Source of the DNA: an uncultured Desulfovibrio sp.
GTDB lineage: Bacteria > Desulfobacterota > Desulfovibrionia > Desulfovibrionales > Desulfovibrionaceae
Length of the DNA: 5,868 nt
Direction: 5' to 3'
Assembly (NCBI GenBank): GCA_937926875.1
Contig: CALBAX010000046.1
Coordinates: forward strand, 1-5,868
Shown here: piece by piece, positions 1 through 5,868 of the stretch
Position numbering within the stretch: position 1 is the stretch's first letter
How the letters are laid out: each line of letters opens with the position of its first letter
The notes under the pieces: generated by a model
The model's input: the letters and a program-made list of their open reading frames with translations, nothing else
What the model was told of the DNA's origin: nothing
Databases searched by the model: none
Position numbers and translations under genes: made by a program

Positions 1-2141
1 TAGCTGCAGCAAATGTTCTGCATATGGGGGACCACATCCGCAGTGATGTGGCTATCCCGCTGAGCAAAGGCATGGCTGCCGTCCATATCCCTTCTGTCCG
101 GCAGATGCTGCGCGCACGCGGCGGGGATATGGCTGCCGTACTGGTCGAGAGTGCCCGGCAAGATCCCCTGTGGGGCCTGCTTTTGGGGCAGGCTCTGGAC
201 CAGATCTTTGCCAGGCCGGAGCGTTCACCCGAAACGCTGGATCGCTGCCCGGACACTGCGGCCATCTCCCGCCTTGCCCTGGGCCCGCTGGTGACCGCCC
301 TGTGCCTCAAGGCACGGGACATCGCCATGCATGAAGGCTATCCGTGTGTCTATTACGCTTCTCGCGATGGCTGGCTGCCTTCCCGTGTGCATGCCGTGCT
401 GCAGGAAAAACTGGGGGGACCGGAAGGGATCTATTTCCATGCCGGCCGCCGGGCATATTTCCCCTTTCTGGCAGATTCCTTCATCGAATATGCCCGTACC
501 CGCAAGCTGGCCGCTGATCTGGACAGCTATACTCTGGAGGACTTGCTGCGCGGGCACTTTTCTTCGGAAGCCGACCAGCTGCTGGCCCTGCTGACAAAAG
601 AAGAGCTGGACATCCCGTTTTGCAAACAGCAGCAAAGATGCCTTGGCATCCTGGAGCGCATCGACGGACCGCTCTCGAACCTTATGGAGATCCGCAAGGA
701 GCGGGCACGGCGGTACTACGCTTCTGTCTTCCCGTCTGCTGCAAATCGCTTCCTCGTTTTTGACATGGGTTATTCCGGATCCATATCTATAGCGCTCTCG
801 ACCATCGCGGGCAAACCCTTCGACAAGCTCTACTGCTGGCAAAACGAAACAAATCAGACCGCAGACGCCCAAAATGGTACGAAGACGTTCCTCCTCATGC
901 AGAAGGAAGACTATTTACCGTACCACCTCATCCTCGAAGAGATGTTCTCCCCTTGCAGCGGCGGAGTGGTCGACTTTGACGAGCAGGGGCACCCCTGCCA
1001 TGAAATCTTCATGCCGGCCCAGCCCATGCGTGAGGCCCTCGACGCTGTGCATACAAGCTGCCTGGAGTATGTCCAAGCCACAATCGACAGATTCGGCCAA
1101 TACAGCCCGCTTCTGGCAAGTGCCCGTGCGAATGGCGCACTGGAGATCTTCCGCCAGTGGTTCCAGAAAAAACCTTTGAGCAATCGCGCTGCACTTCGCG
1201 CTATCGTTTTCCCTGACCCGGTCTATTGTGATCGCCTTCTGTCGCTAGAAGACAAACTGGACAGTCACCTGGCTCACACCACTGTCTTTACCGCCACGGG
1301 ATTCGACGATGCCGCCAATGTCCTGCCCCTGTCCTCACTTTCTTGCCCTGCCTATCAGGAGCTGCCGCGGATAGGACTGCACATCCACATCTACAATGGA
1401 GCTCTTGCACAGGAGTTTGCCCGCTACCTGCAGCAGTTCCCAGTCCCGTTCGATGTATTCGTGACGCATGTGAAGCCTGCGGATCGCTGCCATCTTCAGA
1501 CATTGTTCAATCAGGATATCCTGCGGTTGGCCAATGCTGTCACCATAGTACAGACCCCTAACAGAGGGCGTGATGTCGCTCCCTGGCTGTCAGGTGTCGG
1601 ACAGGAGCTCCAGAAATATGACCTGTGCTGCCATGTCCATGCCAAGGAATCCGTCCAGATGGGTTTTGGTCCCTCCTGGCGTGCTTACCTTCTGGACAAC
1701 CTCCTGCGGCCAGATGCGGTACGAATGACCCTGGCAGCATTTGCCAAGGATCCTTTGCTGGGCTGTGTCTTCCCCTCGATATACACCTGTCTTCGAGACG
1801 TCATGCTGCACGTAGCTGTTCCCCTGTACGGATCCGACGAAGAATACCGCATGATCACAGGGCTGCTGACGCGTATGGGACTGCCGGCAACCTATGGCCG
1901 CAACGAGCAATTCTTTTCCGGCGGGACCATGTTCTGGTACCGTCCACAGGCATTGCAGCCCCTGCTGGGATGTGATCTGCGCTTCGAAGACTTTCCGGAA
2001 GAACCCATAGGCGTAGGCGGGACCCTTGCCCATGCCCTTGAGCGCGTCCCGCCGCTGGTCTGTACACGACGCGGTTACCGGGTCCGCTCACTGACCTGCT
2101 TCCCATGCATCCATTATATTCCGGAACGTTTTCAGGACTAA
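1..2141 (+). CDS. HAD/COG5610-like and RgpF-domain polysaccharide biosynthesis protein, 5'-truncated by window edge
   Basis: Probable cytoplasmic glycan-assembly protein. The frame is open to the left edge (first full codon at base 3). The residues just before the first ATG at 24 continue a HAD-like motif, reading AANVLHMGDHIRSD, so that ATG is internal and the gene starts upstream. Numbering from that Met: GD at 2-3 and D9 resemble HAD motif IV. VYYASRDGW (109-117) and VFDMGYSGS (245-253) resemble the conserved blocks of COG5610-type predicted HAD hydrolases. From about 450 to the end lies an RgpF-type domain (PF05045), with IGLHIHIYNG (450), NRGRDVAPW (513-521), HVHAKES (537-543), WRAYLLDNLL (552), SGGTMFWYRP (632) and GGTLAHALER (665-674). 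RgpF proteins act in rhamnan or rhamnose-glucose polysaccharide synthesis; a glycosyltransferase role is likely but the sugar is unknown. The stop is 4 nt before wzm, so the genes are co-transcribed. The domain calls come from motif recognition by eye; the RgpF part is firmest and the exact enzymatic role is open. Confidence 0.85.
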   Translation, partial: AAANVLHMGDHIRSDVAIPLSKGMAAVHIPSVRQMLRARGGDMAAVLVESARQDPLWGLLLGQALDQIFARPERSPETLDRCPDTAAISRLALGPLVTALCLKARDIAMHEGYPCVYYASRDGWLPSRVHAVLQEKLGGPEGIYFHAGRRAYFPFLADSFIEYARTRKLAADLDSYTLEDLLRGHFSSEADQLLALLTKEELDIPFCKQQQRCLGILERIDGPLSNLMEIRKERARRYYASVFPSAANRFLVFDMGYSGSISIALSTIAGKPFDKLYCWQNETNQTADAQNGTKTFLLMQKEDYLPYHLILEEMFSPCSGGVVDFDEQGHPCHEIFMPAQPMREALDAVHTSCLEYVQATIDRFGQYSPLLASARANGALEIFRQWFQKKPLSNRAALRAIVFPDPVYCDRLLSLEDKLDSHLAHTTVFTATGFDDAANVLPLSSLSCPAYQELPRIGLHIHIYNGALAQEFARYLQQFPVPFDVFVTHVKPADRCHLQTLFNQDILRLANAVTIVQTPNRGRDVAPWLSGVGQELQKYDLCCHVHAKESVQMGFGPSWRAYLLDNLLRPDAVRMTLAAFAKDPLLGCVFPSIYTCLRDVMLHVAVPLYGSDEEYRMITGLLTRMGLPATYGRNEQFFSGGTMFWYRPQALQPLLGCDLRFEDFPEEPIGVGGTLAHALERVPPLVCTRRGYRVRSLTCFPCIHYIPERFQD
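2134..2137 (+). promoter_or_regulatory. Shine-Dalgarno for wzm
   Basis: AGGA lies 8 nt before the ATG at 2146, inside the last codons of the upstream gene. A second purine stretch (AAGG, 2140-2143) overlaps the stop codon but sits too close to the ATG. The arrangement suggests translational coupling. Confidence 0.5.
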
Positions 2142-2145
2142 GGCC

Positions 2146-2982
2146 ATGAAGCAGCTCTTGCACATCCCGCCTTTATGGCATCCCTTTCTCCTCAGCAGGA
2201 TCCTTGCTGGCAATGCGTCCCTGATTCTGCACATGACCCGCCGTCAGCTGGCATTGCGCTATAAAGGATCCATCCTCGGCTGGTTCTGGAGCCTGGCACA
2301 GCCGCTCATGATGCTGCTCGTTTACACCTTTGTGTTCGGGATCATCTTCAAGGCCCGCTGGGGCAGTATGCCCGAAAGTGGTACCGGCAGTTTCGCCGCA
2401 GCCATGTTCTGCGGCATGGCGACATTCAACCTTTTTTCCGAAACCGTGAATGGCGCGGCCCCTTCCGTGCTGCTTAATGCCAACCTGGTAAAAAAAGTCG
2501 TTTTCCCCCTGGAGTTACTGCCCATCATCCATCTGGCCTCTGCCATTATCCTGGGGGCGAGCTGGTTCCTTCTGCTTTTTGCTGGTGCTGCGGTGCTGGG
2601 CATATCATTCCACCTGTCCGCGCTGCTCCTACCCCTGCTCCTGCTGCCTGTTCTGCTGCTGGCACTGGGCGTGGCCCTGTTCGTGGCAGCTTCCACGGTC
2701 TATGTGCGTGACATGCCCCATCTGACGGCAGTCCTCATCCAGATACTCTTTTTCATGACGCCCATCTTCTATCCTGTGGAGATGGTGCCGATCTCCCTGC
2801 GCTGGATACTGGCCTTCAATCCGCTGGCCTCCATGGTCGACGAAGTCCGTACCGCAGTCCTGTTCGGTATCTGGCCGGACTGGGGGACCTTTGCCTGGAA
2901 CATGGGACTGGCTTTCATCATCTGCCGGCTGGGGCTGTGCTGGTTCCTCAAAACAAAAAAGGGATTTGCCGATGTCCTTTGA
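2146..2982 (+). CDS. wzm: ABC-2 type polysaccharide export permease (Wzm)
   Basis: Inner-membrane channel subunit of the ABC exporter that moves lipid-linked polysaccharide to the periplasm, acting as a dimer with two Wzt ATPases. The 278-aa length is close to the usual Wzm/KpsM-family size of about 260-280. The N-terminal cytoplasmic segment has the family pattern TRRQLALRYKGSILGWFWS (31-49), an amphipathic interface helix leading into the first membrane segment (about 50-68). Further hydrophobic segments are visible at about 84-98, 122-150, 155-185, 194-210 and 250-268, consistent with six helices. MTPIFYPVEMVP (204-215) and NPLASMVDEVR (225-235) match the conserved distal blocks, and the protein ends in the typical KKGFADVL. 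The start at 2146 is supported by an AGGA at 8-nt spacing. The last 11 nt overlap wzt. Family assignment is very secure; the exported sugar cannot be told from this gene. Confidence 0.95.
   Translation: MKQLLHIPPLWHPFLLSRILAGNASLILHMTRRQLALRYKGSILGWFWSLAQPLMMLLVYTFVFGIIFKARWGSMPESGTGSFAAAMFCGMATFNLFSETVNGAAPSVLLNANLVKKVVFPLELLPIIHLASAIILGASWFLLLFAGAAVLGISFHLSALLLPLLLLPVLLLALGVALFVAASTVYVRDMPHLTAVLIQILFFMTPIFYPVEMVPISLRWILAFNPLASMVDEVRTAVLFGIWPDWGTFAWNMGLAFIICRLGLCWFLKTKKGFADVL
2961..2964 (+). promoter_or_regulatory. Shine-Dalgarno that sets the wzt start
   Basis: GGGA after an A-rich run, 7 nt before the ATG at 2972, lies within the 3' end of wzm. It supports 2972 as the wzt start, giving an 11-nt overlap, over the longer in-frame ATG at 2891. 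Confidence 0.6.
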
Positions 2983-4384
2983 TCCGCAGACGCTGCCGCA
3001 GCCTTTTCAGCCGGCAAATGCCCCCTCGCAGGATGCAGCCATCATCCTGCAGGATGTGAGCAAGATTTTCGAGATCTACGACCGTCCTGTCCATCGTCTG
3101 CTGCAGATGCTGTGCCGGGGCCGCCGCAGGTTCTACCGCAGTTTCGGAGCACTGCACCATATCGACCTTACCATCCGTAAAGGAGAATGCGTCGGTATCG
3201 TGGGGCGCAATGGTGCCGGCAAGAGCACTCTTTTGCAGATCATCGCCGGGACTCTGGCCCCCACGACAGGCAGCGTCAGGACGTGCGGACGGGTAGCAGC
3301 TCTGCTGGAGCTGGGCAGTGGCTTCAACCCTGAATTCACCGGGCGCGAGAACGTGTTCCTGAACGCAGCCATCCTGGGACTGAGCGATGCAGAGATCCAG
3401 GCCCGCTATGACGACATCGTGACCTTTGCAGATATCGGAGATTTCATTGACCAGCCTGTACGCAACTACTCTAGCGGCATGGTCATGCGCCTGGCGTTTG
3501 CCGTCATTGCCCATGTAGACGCGGATATCCTTATCGTAGACGAGGCCCTTTCCGTAGGAGATGCGTACTTTACACAAAAATGTATGCGCTTCCTGCGCCA
3601 GTTCATAGCCACAAAGACACTGTTCTTTGTCAGCCATGACGTGGCCGCCATCAACAGTCTCTGTACCCATGCCATCTTTCTGGAACGGGGCCGCATCAAA
3701 AGTGCCGGTGATCCCAAGCAGATCACAGAGCTCTATCTCGAAGATATCTTTCAGGCGGCCCAGGGAGAAACTCCTGCCGGAACAGCTCCGTCTGCCTTCA
3801 AACGCGGGCTGGTGCTTCGCCCGGAAGAAGAAGATTTTCGCGATGCCAGGCAGGATTTCATCAATAAGTCGACGCTGCGTAACGATATCCAGGTATTCCG
3901 CTTCGATCCTGATGCGCCTGCCTTTGGCCAGGGAGGCGCCCGTATCGAGCGGGTCGTCCTCATGGATCAGAAAAAAAGGCCTCTATGCTGGTGCACTGGG
4001 GGCGAAGTCGTCACTCTGCGTATCGATTGCCGGGCTCGGCGGCCCCTGAACAGTCCTATCGTCGGTTTTTATCTCAAGGACAGGCTGGGGCAGACTCTAT
4101 TCGGCGACAATACCTATCTGTCGTATATGGATCAGCCACTGCATGTGGCCGCAGATGAGCCTTTTTATGCCACATTCTGCTTTCGCATGCCGGTTCTGGC
4201 CGCAGGAGACTATTCATTTGCCATAGCTGTAGCCGAGGGAACACAGGAAGAGCATATACAGCATGAATGGCGCCATGATGCTTTGATCCTGACCTCTGTC
4301 GCATCCAGTGCCAGTGCGGGCATCATGGGGCTCCCCATGCGATCTATTGAACTCATCATCAGCAATACCCCTTGGAGGGAATGA
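2972..4384 (+). CDS. wzt: Polysaccharide ABC exporter ATPase with C-terminal glycan-binding domain (Wzt)
   Basis: ATPase subunit that powers export through Wzm. From the ATG at 2972 it is 470 aa: a Pro/Gln-rich lead of about 25 residues, a nucleotide-binding domain, then a substrate-recognition domain. Visible motifs are Walker A GRNGAGKS (78-85), signature YSSGMVMRLAF (from 166), Walker B ILIVDEA with D190/E191, and the H-loop FVSHD with H222. The C-terminal part (about 305-470) matches the Wzt_C type (PF14524), with DRLGQTLFGDNT (370-381), AEGTQEEHIQHEW (421-433) and a GIMGLPMRSIEL end. In E. coli O8/O9a the equivalent domain binds the modified chain end, so export here is probably coupled to a terminal modification (inference). 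A longer in-frame start at 2891 would add 27 residues encoded deep inside wzm. The 2972 start has its own ribosome site and resembles family N termini better. All catalytic motifs are intact. Confidence 0.95.
   Translation: MSFDPQTLPQPFQPANAPSQDAAIILQDVSKIFEIYDRPVHRLLQMLCRGRRRFYRSFGALHHIDLTIRKGECVGIVGRNGAGKSTLLQIIAGTLAPTTGSVRTCGRVAALLELGSGFNPEFTGRENVFLNAAILGLSDAEIQARYDDIVTFADIGDFIDQPVRNYSSGMVMRLAFAVIAHVDADILIVDEALSVGDAYFTQKCMRFLRQFIATKTLFFVSHDVAAINSLCTHAIFLERGRIKSAGDPKQITELYLEDIFQAAQGETPAGTAPSAFKRGLVLRPEEEDFRDARQDFINKSTLRNDIQVFRFDPDAPAFGQGGARIERVVLMDQKKRPLCWCTGGEVVTLRIDCRARRPLNSPIVGFYLKDRLGQTLFGDNTYLSYMDQPLHVAADEPFYATFCFRMPVLAAGDYSFAIAVAEGTQEEHIQHEWRHDALILTSVASSASAGIMGLPMRSIELIISNTPWRE
4374..4379 (+). 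promoter_or_regulatory. Strong Shine-Dalgarno for the methyltransferase
   Basis: GGAGGG, with 6 nt to the ATG at 4386, sits in the last codons of wzt. It is the strongest ribosome site in the window and fixes 4386 as the start rather than the in-frame ATG at 4308. Confidence 0.75.
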
Positions 4385-4385
4385 T

Positions 4386-5267
4386 ATGGAATGCACAGGA
4401 GAGCGCTATCTGCCGGAATTTGACGGCGACTGGACGCTGGAGCACCTGCATAGATACCTGCTGGCCTGCGAGCTGGCTGCCGATAAAATCGTGCTGGATA
4501 TTGCCTGTGGTGATGGCTACGGATCGGCGATGCTGGCAAAACATGCTGTGGATGTGACAGGGGTCGATATCGATAGTCCAACAGTAGAACGTGCTCGTAG
4601 CAAGTATAAAGCAAATAACTTACGCTTCTTGCAGGGGAGTGCAACAGCGATTCCCATGGACGACAGCAGTGTGGATTTGGTTGTCAGCTTTGAGACTATC
4701 GAACATCTGACAGAGCAGGAGAGCATGCTGTGTGAGATCAACCGCGTACTGCGCTCCAACGGCATGCTGCTCATATCGTCTCCAGACAAATATGAGTACA
4801 GTGATGTTCCCGGATACCAGAACCCGTTCCACCCCAAAGAACTCTATCGCGAAGAATTCGATGCACTGCTGCAACGGCATTTTGCCTACCATTCTCTGCT
4901 GGGACAGCGCGTAATCTTTGGATCCGTCATAGCCTCTCCAGAGCAACGTCCCTTTTTATCCTGGGAAAAAGAAGCCGGGCTTGGCCGTACCGAGGGACTG
5001 CCCCATGCGGTCTACCATGTAGCTGTTGCAAGTGACGCACCACTCCCCCAGCTCCCCTCGAGCTTGTTTTCAGCCCCTCTGGAACACAGCAGTGGCATGC
5101 GTCAGTTGAAAGCATCCCTGCAGGGGGCGCAGATAAATCTTCAGTCCTGTCAACAGGAACTGGCTTCCGCCAAAGAACAGCTCTCTGCGCTGCTCAATTC
5201 CCGATCGTGGAAATTGACAGATCCCTTACGTAGGCTGGCTGCACAGATACGGAAATGGCGATCGTAA
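4386..5267 (+). CDS. Class I SAM-dependent methyltransferase with C-terminal coiled coil
   Basis: Probable cytoplasmic methyltransferase acting on a sugar of the exported glycan. It is 293 aa from the ATG at 4386. The N terminus carries TGERYLPEF (4-12) and EHLHRYLLA (19-27), a signature familiar from methyltransferases encoded beside wzm/wzt. The SAM fold shows motif I VLDIACGDGYG (36-46), the acidic ribose-binding position after strand 2 in VTGVDID (D61), SATAIPMDD (85-93) and FETIEHL (102-108). After about residue 225 the fold gives way to a helix with Leu at 245, 252, 259 and 266 and small or apolar residues at 248, 255, 262 and 269, an exact heptad pattern. It ends in a basic tail, SRSWKLTDPLRRLAAQIRKW (272-291). 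The gene starts 1 nt after the wzt stop, so it is translationally coupled. The sugar and the methylated position cannot be told; a chain-capping role is inference. Confidence 0.92.
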   Translation: MECTGERYLPEFDGDWTLEHLHRYLLACELAADKIVLDIACGDGYGSAMLAKHAVDVTGVDIDSPTVERARSKYKANNLRFLQGSATAIPMDDSSVDLVVSFETIEHLTEQESMLCEINRVLRSNGMLLISSPDKYEYSDVPGYQNPFHPKELYREEFDALLQRHFAYHSLLGQRVIFGSVIASPEQRPFLSWEKEAGLGRTEGLPHAVYHVAVASDAPLPQLPSSLFSAPLEHSSGMRQLKASLQGAQINLQSCQQELASAKEQLSALLNSRSWKLTDPLRRLAAQIRKWRS

Positions 5268-5420
5268 ACTGAATACGACCAGCCGTACCTCATAAAGAAA
5301 ATGTTAATCCTATCCATGCTATGATAGCATAGATAACTACTCCCATGGCAAAAGTTATAATGTTTATGCATAAATGTACCTATGCAGAGCGCCGTATTGC
5401 CACTTTAACCTGTGTTCTAC
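5268..5420. other. AT-rich intergenic spacer between polysaccharide operon and IS
   Basis: No convincing gene is seen on either strand. It is clearly more AT-rich than the operon. It holds a 25-bp dyad (5311-5335), a TATAAT hexamer (5356-5361) and a 12-bp palindrome TTTATGCATAAA (5363-5374). No hairpin followed by a T-run, that is no clear intrinsic terminator, is present directly after the methyltransferase. Confidence 0.6.
5311..5335. repeat. 25-bp near-perfect dyad symmetry
   Basis: An inner arm ATGCTAT, one central G, then ATAGCAT, flanked by one mismatched pair and a further matching TATC/GATA. That gives 11 of 12 paired positions. It lacks a following T-run, so it looks more like an operator-type site or a cruciform than a terminator; its function is unknown. 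Confidence 0.6.
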
Positions 5421-5433
5421 GGATATAAATCAG

Positions 5434-5455
5434 AACCACCGCAAAGCGGGTGGTT
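5434..5455 (-). repeat. Bulged hairpin at the IS right end
   Basis: AACCACCGC (5434-5442) pairs with 5446-5455 around an AAA loop, giving 9 base pairs with one unpaired G in the GGG at 5448-5450. Subterminal imperfect hairpins with a bulged base are what TnpA of IS608/ISDra2 recognises in single-stranded DNA, so this is the likely transposase recognition hairpin. On the + strand it is followed by TTTGCTC and could also weakly stop transcription leaving the polysaccharide operon. Confidence 0.65.
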
Positions 5456-5461
5456 TGCTCT

Positions 5462-5476
5462 GGCCCTGTAAGGGCC
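5462..5476. repeat. Perfect 6-bp-stem hairpin inside IS right-end region
   Basis: GGCCCT (5462-5467), loop GTA, AGGGCC (5471-5476). It lies between the end hairpin and the tnpA stop. It may be part of the folded IS end or of the tnpA 3' untranslated RNA. Confidence 0.5.
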
Positions 5477-5543
5477 TGTTACCGGCTGCGCCTAAAGACG
5501 CTGGCTTTCACGCTGTTCAAGCCCAGTGCCCTTGCCACCTTGG

Positions 5544-5868
5544 CTACCCCTTAAAGGGGTCTTGATATTCGCGTGATGTCAGCTTGTCTCTCATAATGTC
5601 GTGGCGTTCCTGATCCTGGATATATTTTTTGATCGTTGCCTCATTAAGCCCCACCGTACTGACATAATATCCTTCAGCCCCCAATTTTCTGTTGCCGAAC
5701 TTATACTTCAGATTTGCGTGCTTATCGAATATCATCAACGAACTTTTCCCTTTCAGGTAGCCCATGAAATTTGCCACACTGATTTTAGGAGAGATGGACA
5801 CCAGCATGTGGACATGATCCGGCATCAGATGCCCTTCCAGAATCTCAACCCCTTTATATTTGCAGAGG
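5544..5868 (-). CDS. tnpA: IS200-type Y1 (HUH) transposase TnpA, N terminus outside window
   Basis: Single-strand transposase that cuts and joins the element's ends through a 5'-phosphotyrosine. The reading frame stays open to the right edge. Upstream of the first internal Met (codon 5825-5823) it encodes CKYKGVEILEGHL, which matches the family just before the HUH motif, so that Met is not the start. Numbering from it: HUH pair H4/H6 in MPDHVHML, then NFMGYLKGKSSLMIFDKH (19-36), GYYVSTVGLNE (52-62), and catalytic Tyr Y68 with the helper Gln four residues on (Y68/Q72 in KKYIQDQ), as in the Y127/Q131 pair of IS608. It ends in the family-like EYQDPFKG. About 107 residues are seen, whereas full IS200 TnpA proteins are about 140-155, so roughly 35-45 are missing. 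All visible catalytic residues are intact, so the element may be active. The usual FWA-like triplet before GYYV reads LGA, a possible subgroup difference. Confidence 0.93.
   Translation of the reverse strand, partial: LCKYKGVEILEGHLMPDHVHMLVSISPKISVANFMGYLKGKSSLMIFDKHANLKYKFGNRKLGAEGYYVSTVGLNEATIKKYIQDQERHDIMRDKLTSREYQDPFKG
5546..5560 (-). repeat. Perfect hairpin overlapping the tnpA stop codon
   Basis: ACCCCTT, one central base, then AAGGGGT, overlaps the last codons and the TAG stop of tnpA. There is no T-run after it on the - strand, so a standard intrinsic terminator is unlikely; it may stabilise the message end. Confidence 0.45.

Larger units (their letters stand above)
5421..5868 (-). 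mobile_element. IS200/IS605-family insertion sequence, right-end region and 3' part (runs off window)
   Basis: The element is recognised by the transposase at 5544-5868 (- strand) and by about 120 nt of structured DNA downstream of it ending in a bulged hairpin at 5434-5455, as expected for the right end of a Y1-transposase element. These elements make no target duplication and have no classic terminal inverted repeats, so the outer boundary given here (about 5421) is an estimate; it could lie some 20 nt to either side. The left end is outside the window. No tnpB is visible, so this could be an IS200-type tnpA-only element, but the unseen part prevents certainty. Confidence 0.75.

Noticed and set aside
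225..872. 215-codon open frame on the - strand
   Set aside because: It lies fully within the RgpF-domain gene, whose + frame has clear conserved motifs. The translation resembles no known fold and long antisense frames are common in GC-rich genes.
2620..2680. Run of CTG/CTC leucine codons that looks repetitive
   Set aside because: It encodes a leucine-rich membrane helix of Wzm; no exact tandem unit is present.
2948..3670. 240-codon open frame on the - strand
   Set aside because: It is antisense to the conserved Walker A through H-loop region of wzt. It has no ribosome site or motif support and is explained by codon bias of the real gene.
4308..4385. 26-residue N-terminal extension of the methyltransferase
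   Set aside because: It overlaps the conserved end of wzt. GGAGGG with 6-nt spacing and the family-like MECTGERYLPEF start favour 4386.
5311..5335. Dyad considered as an intrinsic terminator for the operon
   Set aside because: The stem is AT-rich and neither strand has a following T-run, so it does not fit a Rho-independent terminator.
5150..5371. 73-codon - strand open frame across the methyltransferase 3' end
   Set aside because: Most of it is antisense to the coiled-coil and tail region, and it has no motif or ribosome site.
5374..5565. 63-codon + strand open frame starting ATGTACCTATGC
   Set aside because: It runs through the IS end hairpins and into tnpA on the other strand. The composition is not protein-like and there is no ribosome site.
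1..5868. CRISPR array, tRNA or rRNA genes
   Set aside because: No regularly spaced direct repeats and no recognisable tRNA or rRNA sequence were seen.

Overview
The window carries the distal part of a surface-polysaccharide (O-antigen or capsule type) operon on the + strand, followed by the tail of an IS200-type insertion sequence on the - strand. The polysaccharide is of the ABC-transporter-dependent type: a Wzm/Wzt exporter is present, and the Wzt carries a C-terminal glycan-recognition domain. This points to a Gram-negative bacterium. Moderate-to-high GC coding sequence and the style of the IS200 transposase would fit a Desulfovibrio/Bilophila-like organism, but that is a weak guess made without any database comparison.

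Layout. (1) Bases 1-2141 hold a large putative glycan-synthesis protein whose 5' end lies outside the window. It has the tail of a HAD-type domain, a COG5610-like middle region and a C-terminal RgpF-type (rhamnan synthesis F) domain. (2) 2146-2982 is the Wzm membrane permease. (3) 2972-4384 is the Wzt ATPase with its C-terminal carbohydrate-binding domain, overlapping wzm by 11 nt. (4) 4386-5267 is a SAM-dependent methyltransferase with a C-terminal leucine-heptad coiled coil and an SRSWKLTDPLRRL-like tail, starting one base after the wzt stop. (5) 5268 to about 5420 is AT-rich and non-coding, with a 25-bp near-perfect dyad, a TATAAT hexamer and a 12-bp palindrome. (6) About 5421-5868 is the right-end region and 3' part of an IS200/IS605-family element: structured DNA including a bulged hairpin, then tnpA reading leftwards and leaving the window at its right edge.

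How the genes work together (inference). The RgpF-domain protein helps build or modify a glycan on the cytoplasmic side. The methyltransferase probably modifies a sugar, possibly as a chain-terminating cap. Wzt recognises a feature of the finished chain through its C-terminal domain and powers export through Wzm. The four genes are packed with spacings from -11 to +4 nt and have local Shine-Dalgarno sequences, so they are almost certainly one transcript. No promoter for them is in the window. The two longest-open starts for wzt (2891) and the methyltransferase (4308) are not the likely true starts. No clearly new system is visible. The most testable idea is the Wzt-domain/methyltransferase-coiled-coil pairing as a compact chain-capping and length-control module.
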